64,000 nucleotides of DNA from Paraburkholderia guartelaensis (GTDB lineage Bacteria > Pseudomonadota > Gammaproteobacteria > Burkholderiales > Burkholderiaceae), in contig NZ_SMOD01000028.1 in NCBI RefSeq assembly GCF_004353905.1, forward strand, positions 1 to 64,000. The letters are read 5' to 3'. The notes under the pieces were generated by a model that saw only the letters and a list, made by a program, of their open reading frames with translations, was not told the DNA's origin and searched no databases. A program made the position numbers and the translations under genes. Positions 16,259-25,339 of this stretch are shown here, piece by piece; position 1 is the stretch's first letter, and each line of letters begins with the position of its first letter.

Positions 16259-19200
16259 TCAGTAGGCCGAATAAGGGACGACCGGCCGCGGCGGGAACGG
16301 CACCGGCCCCTTCTGCGGGGAGAAGAAGTAGCGCAGGTAAAGCACACCTACGTTCGGCGCATAGTCGCGCGAACGGTCGAGCCGGAAGCGGCCGCCCACC
16401 ACGAAGTGTTCCGTCACGCGATACTCGGCCGCCGCTTCGACCGCATAGCTGAAGCCGCCGCCCGAGCCGCCGCCAAAGAACGGCGAGCCGAGGTCGTTGG
16501 CGCTCATGAACGCAAGCGCCTGAGCCTGCAGGCCTGGGCGCGTCGGGTAGAACGGCGACTCGTTCTCGTTCGTGAACGACATGCCCACCGATCCGTCGAT
16601 CTCCCAGGAAAGCTTCTTGTAGCGTCCGGTCCAGTCGAGCGGAATGCTGACCGAAAAATAGCTTTGCGGACTGTAGTAGCCGCCGTTACCGAACGTGTAG
16701 TTGTGTTCGTTCTTCGAGTACTTCCAGTAATTGAGCGTGAGGCCGCTCGACACGATCTGGTCGGGCCGCTTGAACACCGACCAGTCGTAGCCGCTGCGCA
16801 CCTTGAACTCCTGGTTGGTCTCCACGTTGGTGCCGGTCAGGAGCCCGAAGCCAATGCTCGTGAAGATCGTGCCGGGCCCGAAGTCCTGCGCGCCGCGCAC
16901 GGTGAAGCCGTTGCGCACCACGCCGCCCCACTTCTCGCCAGTGACCGGATCGATGCCACCTGCATAGGAAACCAGGCTGGCGGTCACAGGCCGGCGCGAA
17001 ACGTCGAACGACAGCGACGAGTGCTGGAAGTCGTGCCGGTACTGAATGCCGCCCAGCACGCTCGTGATCGGAAAGCCTACCGGCGTGCTGCCGATATCGG
17101 CGCGCCAGCTATTGTTCGCACCGCTGAACTCGTAACCCGCCGCGAGCGCGACGCCCGTCGCGGTCTCGTTGATGGATCCGAGCCCGGCGTTGCCGAGCGC
17201 GGCGATCTTGCCATACTTGTACGCGATGTCGAGGTCGTCGCCCGGCAGCGTGCCCGCGTTCAGATAGACCGTATCGGCGTGGAAGAAGTAGTGGCCCGTA
17301 TAGCCATCAGGAATGCGAACGTATAGCGGGACTTCGGTGGCGTGCAGCTCGGAAATGCCGGGGTCGCCCGAGAGGTTCGACTGATACCAGCCGGTCGCGA
17401 CCTGCCCCTGCTTGCGGTCTTCCAGGCTTTGCAGCGCGCGGCCTGCCGACGTCGTGCCGTCGGCGTCGGGCTGCGTGCCTTCGGCCTGTTCCTGCACGCG
17501 CGAGGTGCGATAGAGGCTCGCGGCTTCGTTGTAGTTGCCGCCCGCCTGCGCGATGCGCCCGGCCTGGATCGTAATGTCCGGGTTGTCCGGATACTGCTCG
17601 CGCAACGGATCGACAACGGCGGAAGCCTCGTCGTTCAGCCCGAGCGAGGTGAAGCGCCGCGCCACGGCAAGGCGCGTGTCGATGTCGTTCTCCGCGGTGT
17701 CGGCAAGCACTGCGCGCACCATGTCGGCGGCCTCCCGGTCTCGGCCCATGCGCTCCAGCATACGCGCAACGGCGAGGCGTGCATCGGCGTCGTCGGGTTG
17801 CGTCACGAGCACCTTCTGCGCGGAGGCCATTGCGCCCTTGTAGTCGCCCTTTGCTTCGCGCAGATCGACGTCTTCGAGCAGCCAGCGCTTGGTTGTCTTG
17901 AGGCGGTCGGGCACGGCGTCGAGCGTATGGCGGGCGCCCGTCAAGTCGCCCGCCTCGATCTGACGGTCGGTTTCGCGCGCGACAAGTCGCAGCTCCTGGT
18001 CGTCGAGACTGGCCTTTTGTTCGTCGGTGATGCCGGGCTGATCGCGCGTGGCGTCGATCCAGTTCGCCCACGCGTCGTCGCGGTTGGCCGCCGCCAGCAG
18101 CTCGCCGTAGCGCACGCGCGCGCCGTTCGCCGCCGGGTCGTCAGGATGCGCCTCGAGCCAGTCCTGCACGAGCTTCAGGCCCCGGTCCGGCTCGCCTATC
18201 GCGATCCACTCGCGCCCGACCGTGGCGAGCATCTGCGGATCGTTGGCCGCGTTCGCGTCGGCAGCGGCGGAATCGAGCAGCGCGCGCGCCTCGTCTTCGT
18301 TGCCCTGGGCGATGAGCTGGCGGGCCTGTGCGATCTTCTTCTGCGCGGCGAGATTGCCCATCAGCTCGCGCATCCCTTCGCTGCGCTCCGCCACCGGCAC
18401 GGCGTCGAGCTGCGCGGCAGCCGCATCGACGTCGTCCACGGAATTCAGATAGAGCGCCGTGGCGTAGCGCATGTCGGGCGCCTGCGAGACCTTGAGTCCG
18501 TCTTCCATGACCTGGCGGCCCAGTGCGGGCAGGCCGAGGTCGCGATATTGGCGCGCGAGCCTGAAGCGCGTCCATGCGTCGTCGGGCGTGAGGCGCACGG
18601 CTTCCTCGAGCTTTGCGATGGCCGGGCTCTTGCGGTTGTCGGCAAGAAGCTGGTCGGCCTGGATCGAGAGCAGTTCGGCGTGCAGCTGCTTTTGCTCGGC
18701 GCTCGATCCGCTCACGCGCGGCGTCGTGGCGGCGATGAGCGGCTCGATCTCGCTTTCGCGACCCGTTTCGCGCAGCACGGTCACGAGGCCGCGCAGCGCG
18801 TCCATGTCGGGCTTCGGCGCGTTCACGAGTGGGCGCAGCACGGCTTCGGCTTCGGGCCACTTCTTCTGCGCGATGAGCGCGCTGCCGAGGATATCGCTGG
18901 CGGTCGTGTTGCTAGGATCGAGCTTGAGCGCCTCGCGCGCGAGCGTTTCGGCCTCTTCCGGCTTGCCTTGCGTATTGGCCTCGCGCGCCTTCGCAATGGT
19001 GCCCCAGATGGTGGCCGTCTTTTCGAGGCTGCGCCACTTGCCGGCGTTGTCCGGGTCGAGCTTGAGGGCGCGCGCAAACAGCTCGCGCGCCTCATCGTGG
19101 CGGCCTTCGCGCAGCCGCACGAGACCGAGCGCGCCGATCGTTTCGCCGTCGTTGGGGTTCGCGCGCTGCGCGCTTTGCAGCGAGGTTTCGGCGTCCTTGA

Positions 19201-20371
19201 GATCGCCACGATCGAGTTGCGCCAGGCCGCGCGCGCGATCGGCGGCGCCGGGGCCGGGGGGCCGTGCACGCGCCTGGGTGGACGCTCGCGCGTTGCCTGC
19301 GGCCGTGGCCGGCGGCGCGCTAATGACAGCCGATGGGTTCTGCGCCAGGGCTTGCGCCTGCGCCTGGCCCTTCGCGCCGAGCCTCTTGCCGAGATCGGCG
19401 ACGGTCTGCTTCGCATCGGCGTCGTCGGGCACTTCCTGCAGATAGCGCAGATACCACACATAGTAGGCGGGATCGTCGTGCCCGGCGCTCGCGAGCGCGC
19501 GCCGCCAAAGTTCGAGCGCGAACGCACGGTTGCTGTCCTGGCGCTGGTACACGTGATAGATCAGGTTGAGGCCTTCCATGCGCGTGTCGGCGCGGTCGGT
19601 GAGCAGGTCGCCGAGGATCAGCGCGAGGCGGGGATCGTTCGGATTCTGCTTCACGCGCGTGCGCAATTCGCTGATCGCCTGCGCGCGGCCCGCGGTCGTG
19701 CCGGCCAGGATGCGGTAGTAGTCGCCCGCGAGATCGCCCGCGGGCGCGCCATTCGGAAAGAGCTTGAGCAGGCGCGCCGAGGCTTCCTCGCTCTTGCCGG
19801 CGGCAGAGAGCAGGCGGATCTGCGCCATCTCCATCTTGCCGCTCGTGGCGACGCGGTAGGCGTCGTCGAGTTCTTTCGTCGCGCTCGCGTTGGGCGCGAC
19901 CTTCTTGAGCTGCGCGAGGATTTTCGCGGCTTCGGCCGGGCGATTCGAGCGCAGCTCGATTTCGCCGAGCAACGCGAGCGCGTCGGGCTGCTGCGGATCG
20001 AACAGCAGCGCTTTTTGCACGAGCCCGCGCGCGATATCCGGTCGATTCTTGCCTTCCCACATGCGCGCAGCCGAGAGCAGTTGCGCGGCCTGGGCGGTAG
20101 GCGTGGCGGCGTTGGCCGCCGGCTGCGGGCCTGCCTGCGCCGAGGCCAGATACGGCGAGGCCGCGAAGAGCAGCGCAACGATCGGTGCGAGTTTCGGTAC
20201 TAGCCGAGGTGCGATGTTCGGCAACGAGCGTTGCGGCGCGCGTGAAGCCGCCTCGCCGCGCAGCGGGTGCGCAGCCGCGCGCCGCGCCTCACGGCGCGCG
20301 TTGCGCACATGGGCAGCACGGCGGGCGGACACGAGGGCGTTCAGCGCGGCGTGGGGCATGCGCTCGTCCAT
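16259..20371 (-). CDS. bcsC: Cellulose synthase operon protein C (BcsC), TPR and outer membrane pore
   Basis: A secreted protein of about 1370 residues that carries cellulose across the periplasm and outer membrane. A signal peptide with the hydrophobic stretch IVALLFAASPYLASAQA is followed by about 900 residues of TPR repeats (AQLLSAARMWEGKNRPDIA; LARNFA-like helices). The C-terminal 350 residues form the BcsC beta-barrel (SFDVSRRPVTASLVSYAGG, ending VPYSAY). Two ATG codons fit (20371 and 20359), both inside the end of bcsZ; GGACGAG precedes 20359. The long plus-strand frames opposite this gene are shadows. It needs BcsZ and BcsB to work. Confidence 0.93.
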   Translation of the reverse strand: MDERMPHAALNALVSARRAAHVRNARREARRAAAHPLRGEAASRAPQRSLPNIAPRLVPKLAPIVALLFAASPYLASAQAGPQPAANAATPTAQAAQLLSAARMWEGKNRPDIARGLVQKALLFDPQQPDALALLGEIELRSNRPAEAAKILAQLKKVAPNASATKELDDAYRVATSGKMEMAQIRLLSAAGKSEEASARLLKLFPNGAPAGDLAGDYYRILAGTTAGRAQAISELRTRVKQNPNDPRLALILGDLLTDRADTRMEGLNLIYHVYQRQDSNRAFALELWRRALASAGHDDPAYYVWYLRYLQEVPDDADAKQTVADLGKRLGAKGQAQAQALAQNPSAVISAPPATAAGNARASTQARARPPGPGAADRARGLAQLDRGDLKDAETSLQSAQRANPNDGETIGALGLVRLREGRHDEARELFARALKLDPDNAGKWRSLEKTATIWGTIAKAREANTQGKPEEAETLAREALKLDPSNTTASDILGSALIAQKKWPEAEAVLRPLVNAPKPDMDALRGLVTVLRETGRESEIEPLIAATTPRVSGSSAEQKQLHAELLSIQADQLLADNRKSPAIAKLEEAVRLTPDDAWTRFRLARQYRDLGLPALGRQVMEDGLKVSQAPDMRYATALYLNSVDDVDAAAAQLDAVPVAERSEGMRELMGNLAAQKKIAQARQLIAQGNEDEARALLDSAAADANAANDPQMLATVGREWIAIGEPDRGLKLVQDWLEAHPDDPAANGARVRYGELLAAANRDDAWANWIDATRDQPGITDEQKASLDDQELRLVARETDRQIEAGDLTGARHTLDAVPDRLKTTKRWLLEDVDLREAKGDYKGAMASAQKVLVTQPDDADARLAVARMLERMGRDREAADMVRAVLADTAENDIDTRLAVARRFTSLGLNDEASAVVDPLREQYPDNPDITIQAGRIAQAGGNYNEAASLYRTSRVQEQAEGTQPDADGTTSAGRALQSLEDRKQGQVATGWYQSNLSGDPGISELHATEVPLYVRIPDGYTGHYFFHADTVYLNAGTLPGDDLDIAYKYGKIAALGNAGLGSINETATGVALAAGYEFSGANNSWRADIGSTPVGFPITSVLGGIQYRHDFQHSSLSFDVSRRPVTASLVSYAGGIDPVTGEKWGGVVRNGFTVRGAQDFGPGTIFTSIGFGLLTGTNVETNQEFKVRSGYDWSVFKRPDQIVSSGLTLNYWKYSKNEHNYTFGNGGYYSPQSYFSVSIPLDWTGRYKKLSWEIDGSVGMSFTNENESPFYPTRPGLQAQALAFMSANDLGSPFFGGGSGGGFSYAVEAAAEYRVTEHFVVGGRFRLDRSRDYAPNVGVLYLRYFFSPQKGPVPFPPRPVVPYSAY

Positions 20372-21672
20372 GCTGGGGCAACGCGGCCTTGCGCGTCGAA
20401 ATGGTAGAGCCCGTCGAGATAGCCGAGCCCGAACAACATCAGCACGCTGCTGTAGTAGCCAGGCGGTGACTTTTGCGCGAGCGCGCGGCTGCGGTCGACC
20501 TGAGCGTTCGCGAGATCGCTGCGGCCGAGTGCCGACAGATACGGCGCGACTGCGGCGGAAAAGCCGCCGTTGCCCTCGTTCGGCCCCGGTGTGCCCGTGG
20601 TCGTGTCGACGCGCTCGGGCGGAAAACCATGCGCGCCGACGAAATCCGCGAGCGGCTTGAAGGTGGCGAGCGTGCCGGTGCGCAGCGGGTCGTCGCCCGC
20701 GAGCATGCCGGCCCACAGGTACACGCGGATCGCGTTGTACGCGCTCTCGGCGTGCGTTTGCGCGTCGGGGGCGAAGCCGTCTTTCGCGTGATATTCCACC
20801 CAGTCGGGCGAGTAGCCCTTGGGCGCGGTCTCGTTGACGAGTCTCGCCGACGAAGCGAGCAGCGCCTTCCATTCACCCGCCTCCGGCAGCGCGAGCATGA
20901 AACGCCGCATGACCTGGAGCGGCACGTAGCTCGGGTTCAGGCGCCAGCCGTCCTTGCCGATCGTAAAGCCCACGGGTCCCGGCAGCACCGTGCGGCCAAG
21001 ACCCGGCAGCACGGCGGTTTCCTCGCGCACGATGTTGCGGGCCATCACCGTGCCGAGCGCGGTGTAGCGGCGCTCGTTCCAGAGACGCCCGGCTTCGAGC
21101 AGCGTGTAGGCGATCCAGAGGTCGGCGTCGCTGGCGGGGTTGCTGTCGATGACGCCCCACTGCGGCTCGCCGGCATGCGCGGCGCCCGAAGCGCCCGAGG
21201 TTGCGGACGCCGCAACCGGCTTGCCGTCCTCGCCGATGTCGCGCCGTCCCCAGATCCATGCCGGCAGATGTGTGGCGAGGTCGCCCTGCGCGAGATTGTT
21301 TTCGGTCCACGTGAGGACCTTGTCGAAGCTCGCGCGGTCGTTCGCGACCAGCGCGAAAAAGAGCGCGTAGGACTGGCCTTCGGAAACGGTCACCTGGCGC
21401 GGCGTGCTCGCGTCGATCACGCGGCCGTCGGCGCTCAGTAGCGTGCTGCGAAACGTATTCCATGCGGGCCAGGCGCAGGCCGCGGGGCTGGCGGATTTTG
21501 CGGCGCTGGCGTTTGCGGCTGGCGCGGCCGCGTGCGCTGTCGCAGCCGGCATCAGCAGCGTCAGTGGTGCGAGCGGCGCGCAGGCGAGCGCGCCCACCGC
21601 GAGCCAGCGCGTGAGCCGAGGCGCAAGCCGTGGCGCCAGAGCGGGCGCGAACGTAGCCAAACCCGGGCGCAT
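20341..21672 (-). CDS. bcsZ: Periplasmic endo-1,4-beta-glucanase BcsZ (glycoside hydrolase family 8)
   Basis: A 443-residue secreted cellulase that trims or clears glucan in the periplasm during export. A signal peptide covers about residues 1-48. The GH8 signature ASDADLWIAYTLLEAGRLW is intact near residue 170, and the catalytic acid is the Glu of VSEGQSYALFF (about 98). A short alanine-rich linker follows the signal peptide. It begins 2 nt after the bcsB stop and ends inside the start of bcsC, so it is translated together with both. Confidence 0.94.
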   Translation of the reverse strand: MRPGLATFAPALAPRLAPRLTRWLAVGALACAPLAPLTLLMPAATAHAAAPAANASAAKSASPAACAWPAWNTFRSTLLSADGRVIDASTPRQVTVSEGQSYALFFALVANDRASFDKVLTWTENNLAQGDLATHLPAWIWGRRDIGEDGKPVAASATSGASGAAHAGEPQWGVIDSNPASDADLWIAYTLLEAGRLWNERRYTALGTVMARNIVREETAVLPGLGRTVLPGPVGFTIGKDGWRLNPSYVPLQVMRRFMLALPEAGEWKALLASSARLVNETAPKGYSPDWVEYHAKDGFAPDAQTHAESAYNAIRVYLWAGMLAGDDPLRTGTLATFKPLADFVGAHGFPPERVDTTTGTPGPNEGNGGFSAAVAPYLSALGRSDLANAQVDRSRALAQKSPPGYYSSVLMLFGLGYLDGLYHFDAQGRVAPAWTSACPTPR

Positions 21673-21674
21673 CG

Positions 21675-24092
21675 TCAGGTCCCGGAGCGGCGGCTGGCCA
21701 TGCGGCCGAGCGCCCAGAACACGGTGAGCGCAACGATCAGACCGGCCAGAATGCCCGCGAGCGCCATCAGCGCCGGATAGCGCGAGATAAACACCCAGGC
21801 GCGCGCATACCACGGCAGATCGCCGACGAAATAGCGGTTGCCCACGCGCAGACCCTCGACCTGACCGTCGCGCACGAGCGTGAGATCGCCATGCATCTGC
21901 GAGATCTTGCCGCCGTCCTGGAGCGCGTCGAGCACGTCGCCGAGCTGCGCCGACGAGGTCGTGGCGAGCGCCACCACGCTCCTGCCCGAATTGAGCGGCG
22001 ACTCGAAGCCGATCAGGGCCGCCATCGGTCCGCCGAGCGTGACGATCGAGCGGCCCGACGGTGTCGGGTCCTCGTCCTCGGTGCCGCCAAGCCAGCCGGG
22101 CCAGCCGCTGCGCTGGTCGCGCGTGGTCACCTCGGTCTTGCCGCGCTCGATGAGCAGCGGCAGGTCCTTGCCCCACTTCTCGAGCAGTTGCGCGCCCGAG
22201 CCCGAGCCGATCACGAGCAGATTGTTGTCGCGCACGCTGTCCACCTGGCTTGCCGGCGCGATCGTCACGCGCAGCGAGGGCAGGCCGGTCCACTGGCCCA
22301 TATGACCGAGCAGTGTGAGCACGGCTTCCTGATCCTTCGTGTCGGGTTGGTCCGGAATCACCAGGGCCGTGTCGGAAAGGTCGGCCATGCGTGTGAACGG
22401 ATAGCCGCTGTTCGCGAAGTAGGCGAGGTTGGGCAGCGCCGTGTAGTGCGCGAAGCCGCTGAAGTCGATGACGGAGTCGGGATCGACGGCCGCGCGTGCG
22501 ACGTCGTTGGCGGTGGAGGTGCACAGCCCCGTTTTCTGCGAGTCGATATGAAACTGGAACTGGAACTGGTTGTCGCTGCCCACGCGGAACGCGGGGATCT
22601 CCAGATTCGTTGCGGCGCGCGTGTCCGAGCCCGAAAGCAGCGGCACGTTGATGCGCGCTTCGTCGGAGGCGCGTGTGACGGGCCGCAGCCGTTGCGAGCG
22701 CACGAGCTGATCGTTGATGCTCACGTTGAGCACCGAGTCGTTCCATGCGGAAGGTGCCGTGTAGCGATAGCGGATGTCGAGCGGCACGTTGCCCCGCGCC
22801 CACGCATAGAGGTCCGCGGGCACGCGCAGATTCACGCGGATCGCAGGCGGGTTGTAGCCCGACACCTGGAGCTGTTGCGGGTCGGTCACCAGCTCGCGGA
22901 ACAGCACGGGGCGGTCGGTGGGCACCCAGTTCGGCGCATCGTAGGGCTTGCGCGCCGGGCCGAGATCGATCGATTTCACCATCACGCTGCTGCCGGCCAT
23001 GCCGGCCTGCCCGAGCGCGACCGCATAGGCGGCGTTCAGGAGTTCCTCGGGCGTGCGGCCCGCAAGCACGAGAAGCTTGCGGCCCGACTGCGGATCGGCG
23101 GCCGGGTTCGCCATGACCGAGACCGTGGGGCCCTTGATCTCCGGCAGCTTCAGCCCCTCGGGCATCTGGCCCGGCAGCACGAGCGCGATGGCGTTGGCGT
23201 CGGGCGGCACGGTGCGCGAGACCGGGAAGCGCGAGCCGCGATAGCTCGCGAGCGCGCCAAGCCACGACGAGACGACGCCCGCCGCTTGCAGTACCGGCAC
23301 GCCCGCGTTGGCGGCGAGCACGAAGGGCACGCGCACGAGGCGATTGTCGTGGCGGTCGAAGAACGGCACAGGCAAGAGCCCGAGGTTGTCGGGCAGCACG
23401 ATGCCCGCCGTGTTGAGCGTGAGCGATGTGTCGGGACTGATGTCGGCCCAGAGGCTCGAGTGATAGGGATCCTCGCAATGATCGAGCGTGTAGTGCGCGA
23501 TCATCTGCACGCTGATGCGGTTGTAGTCGGTGAAAAGGCGCGGGTCGAGATCGATCTCGCTCGTTACGAGCTGCCCGGCCGTCTCCTTCACGAGTGGAAT
23601 CGTCGCGACGACTTCACCGTTCACAAACACCCTGAGATGCGAAAGCGACCAGATCAGCGAGGGCGAGTAGGTGTAGACGAGCTTGAGCTTCGCGCTGGTC
23701 ACGACTTCGTCGGTGCGCACGTCTACATTCATGCCGCCGGTGGGATCGAGGCCGCGCAGCGGGATCGGCCCGTACGCACCCATCTGGCGCAACGTGAACG
23801 TGCGCGTGCGCGGCTGCCCGAGCGGCACCGGCGCGGCAGGCTCGGGAATGACGGACCCGGGGGCCGTCTGGATGACAACGGGCCCCGTGACGGCGGCAGA
23901 AGCAGCGGCCGGAGCGGAGGCTGCAACTGGCGCCGCGGCGGGAGCGGAGGCGGGAACGTCGCTTGCTCCTGCGGCTGCCGCCTTGGTCGTCTGCGTAGCC
24001 GCGATAGCCGATTTGTCCACCGCGAAAAGGCTCGCCCCCAGCAGTAATCCGGCGACGAGCGCGCCCAGCCCAACTTGAACGGAGAGTCGCAT
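21675..24092 (-). CDS. bcsB: Cellulose synthase regulatory subunit BcsB
   Basis: An 805-residue periplasmic subunit that partners BcsA and guides the glucan chain. It has an N-terminal signal peptide, an alanine-rich linker (residues about 30-75), two carbohydrate-binding-like and two flavodoxin-like domains, and one C-terminal membrane anchor (YPALMALAGILAGLIVALTV) that contacts BcsA. It is the first gene of the operon, and the ATG at 24092 has AAGGG about 8 nt upstream. Six genes, not zero, separate it from bcsA, which is unusual for a pair that forms one complex. Confidence 0.94.
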   Translation of the reverse strand: MRLSVQVGLGALVAGLLLGASLFAVDKSAIAATQTTKAAAAGASDVPASAPAAAPVAASAPAAASAAVTGPVVIQTAPGSVIPEPAAPVPLGQPRTRTFTLRQMGAYGPIPLRGLDPTGGMNVDVRTDEVVTSAKLKLVYTYSPSLIWSLSHLRVFVNGEVVATIPLVKETAGQLVTSEIDLDPRLFTDYNRISVQMIAHYTLDHCEDPYHSSLWADISPDTSLTLNTAGIVLPDNLGLLPVPFFDRHDNRLVRVPFVLAANAGVPVLQAAGVVSSWLGALASYRGSRFPVSRTVPPDANAIALVLPGQMPEGLKLPEIKGPTVSVMANPAADPQSGRKLLVLAGRTPEELLNAAYAVALGQAGMAGSSVMVKSIDLGPARKPYDAPNWVPTDRPVLFRELVTDPQQLQVSGYNPPAIRVNLRVPADLYAWARGNVPLDIRYRYTAPSAWNDSVLNVSINDQLVRSQRLRPVTRASDEARINVPLLSGSDTRAATNLEIPAFRVGSDNQFQFQFHIDSQKTGLCTSTANDVARAAVDPDSVIDFSGFAHYTALPNLAYFANSGYPFTRMADLSDTALVIPDQPDTKDQEAVLTLLGHMGQWTGLPSLRVTIAPASQVDSVRDNNLLVIGSGSGAQLLEKWGKDLPLLIERGKTEVTTRDQRSGWPGWLGGTEDEDPTPSGRSIVTLGGPMAALIGFESPLNSGRSVVALATTSSAQLGDVLDALQDGGKISQMHGDLTLVRDGQVEGLRVGNRYFVGDLPWYARAWVFISRYPALMALAGILAGLIVALTVFWALGRMASRRSGT

Positions 24093-24121
24093 CGCAACAG
24101 CCCTTTGTTTTCTTCGCAGTG

Positions 24122-24146
24122 GCTGTCTTTATCTTGCAAAGACAGC
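24122..24146 (-). promoter_or_regulatory. Leader hairpin before bcsB (proximal)
   Basis: A perfect 9-bp stem (24122-24130 with 24138-24146) and 7-nt loop, 30 nt upstream of the bcsB start. No T tract follows it in the direction of transcription, so it is more likely an RNA control element or protein operator than a terminator. Confidence 0.45.
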
Positions 24147-24158
24147 GGCCATGGATAT

Positions 24159-24177
24159 TGGCGGCGTGATGCCGCCA
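24159..24177 (-). promoter_or_regulatory. Leader hairpin before bcsB (distal)
   Basis: A perfect 7-bp GC-rich stem (24159-24165 with 24171-24177) with a 5-nt loop, 12 nt from the proximal hairpin. The two together look like a tandem stem-loop leader of the cellulose operon, or a pair of operator palindromes. Confidence 0.4.
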
Positions 24178-24562
24178 GGCGTTATCTCGAAACGGCGTCA
24201 ATGTGTGGTGGAGTTTAGCGGAGAGCCAAGGATCGCGCCCTATGAATGCACGTCTTTATGCCCGTTGCGTAAAGCGCGCAGACGACGGGCTGGCGCGGCC
24301 TCGCGACCGGTTTGACAGTTGCGCGCGTGGGTTGGGCCGCGAGGTTGGAGCGCTTGACAATTCCTGCGCGCGCAACAAAAGGCGGCGGCGTTGCAAATGA
24401 GCAACGCAAGCGCTGAGGACGGGCGCCAAAAAGCAGCCTTCCGGCTCATTCAATTAGTAAGGATGCCATAGCGATAAGGCGCGCAACAGCCTCGCGCGCT
24501 TGTGCAGCGCCGCGAGCAGGTGCGGTAATCTTGGCGGCGTGATCAAAACGCGGAGCAGGGTG
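24178..24562. other. Divergent intergenic region, bcsB and O-methyltransferase
   Basis: About 385 nt without a credible gene. It must hold the promoter of the nine-gene bcs operon (leftward) and of the O-methyltransferase (rightward). No clear c-di-GMP riboswitch or strong -35/-10 pair was recognised by eye. Confidence 0.4.
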
Positions 24563-25231
24563 ATGAACGAGCAAACGTGGCAAGCAGTGGACGACTGGTT
24601 CTGCGACCGGCTGATCGGTCCCGATGATGCGCTCGACGGCGCGCTCGCCGCGAGCGCCAAAGCGGGCCTTCGCGCGATCAACGTGGCACCGAATCAGGGC
24701 AAGTTTCTGCATCTGCTCGCGCGCATCCAGGGCGCGCGACGCATCCTCGAAATCGGCACGCTGGGCGGCTATAGCGCGATCTGGCTCGGGCGCGCGCTGC
24801 CCGAAGGCGGCGCGATGGTGTCGCTTGAATTCAGCCCGGAAAACGCGGCCGTTGCGCGGGCCAATATCGCGAGGGCGGGGCTCGATGCGAAGGTGACCGT
24901 CATGACGGGCCTCGCGCTCGAATCGCTCGATGCGCTCATCGCGCAAGGCGTTCCGCCATTCGACTTCGTGTTTATCGACGCGGACAAGAGCAATAACCCG
25001 AACTACCTTGACCGCGTGCTGAAGCTTTCGCGCCCGGGTACGGTGATCGTGGCCGATAACGTGGTGCGCGAAGGGCGCGTGACCGACCCCGCGCATCACG
25101 AGGACGACGTGGTTGGCTTGCGCCGCTACTTCGACATGCTTCGAAACGACAAACGGCTCGCGACCACGGCTGTGCAGACGGTGGGCAGCAAAGGCTGGGA
25201 CGGCTTTGCGATTACGGTGGTGGGCGACTAA
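24563..25231 (+). CDS. O-methyltransferase family 3 protein
   Basis: A 222-residue protein of the caffeoyl-CoA/catechol O-methyltransferase type (family 3). The SAM-binding strand is ILEIGTLGGYSAIWL near residue 60, with the acidic residue in SLEFSPENAAVAR, and the metal and substrate region FDFVFIDADKSNNPNYLD near residue 140, where the first aspartates bind a divalent metal. Small aromatic diols are the usual substrates; aromatic catabolism genes elsewhere in the window make that plausible but unproven. The ATG at 24563 follows GGAGCAGGG. A strong terminator lies 45 nt downstream. Confidence 0.85.
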   Translation: MNEQTWQAVDDWFCDRLIGPDDALDGALAASAKAGLRAINVAPNQGKFLHLLARIQGARRILEIGTLGGYSAIWLGRALPEGGAMVSLEFSPENAAVARANIARAGLDAKVTVMTGLALESLDALIAQGVPPFDFVFIDADKSNNPNYLDRVLKLSRPGTVIVADNVVREGRVTDPAHHEDDVVGLRRYFDMLRNDKRLATTAVQTVGSKGWDGFAITVVGD

Positions 25232-25275
25232 CTAAGGTCAATCGCCAATACATTTGCGTTTGTGCCAAAAAGCAA

Positions 25276-25308
25276 AAAGGGCCTGGCAGATGAACTGCCA
25301 GGCCCTTT
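25276..25308. terminator. Bidirectional rho-independent terminator
   Basis: A 14-bp perfect stem (25276-25289 with 25295-25308) with a 5-nt loop, preceded by an A run and ending in TTT. It separates the convergent O-methyltransferase and TonB-receptor genes. Confidence 0.9.
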
Positions 25309-25339
25309 GTCCGTATCGCTACGCGTTGACGGTTGCCGG

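Noticed and set aside
14849..20203. Very long plus-strand open frames opposite bcsE and bcsC (825 and 953 codons)
   Set aside because: They are antisense to genes with clear family matches, arise from high GC content, and have Arg/His/Ala-rich products with no domain.
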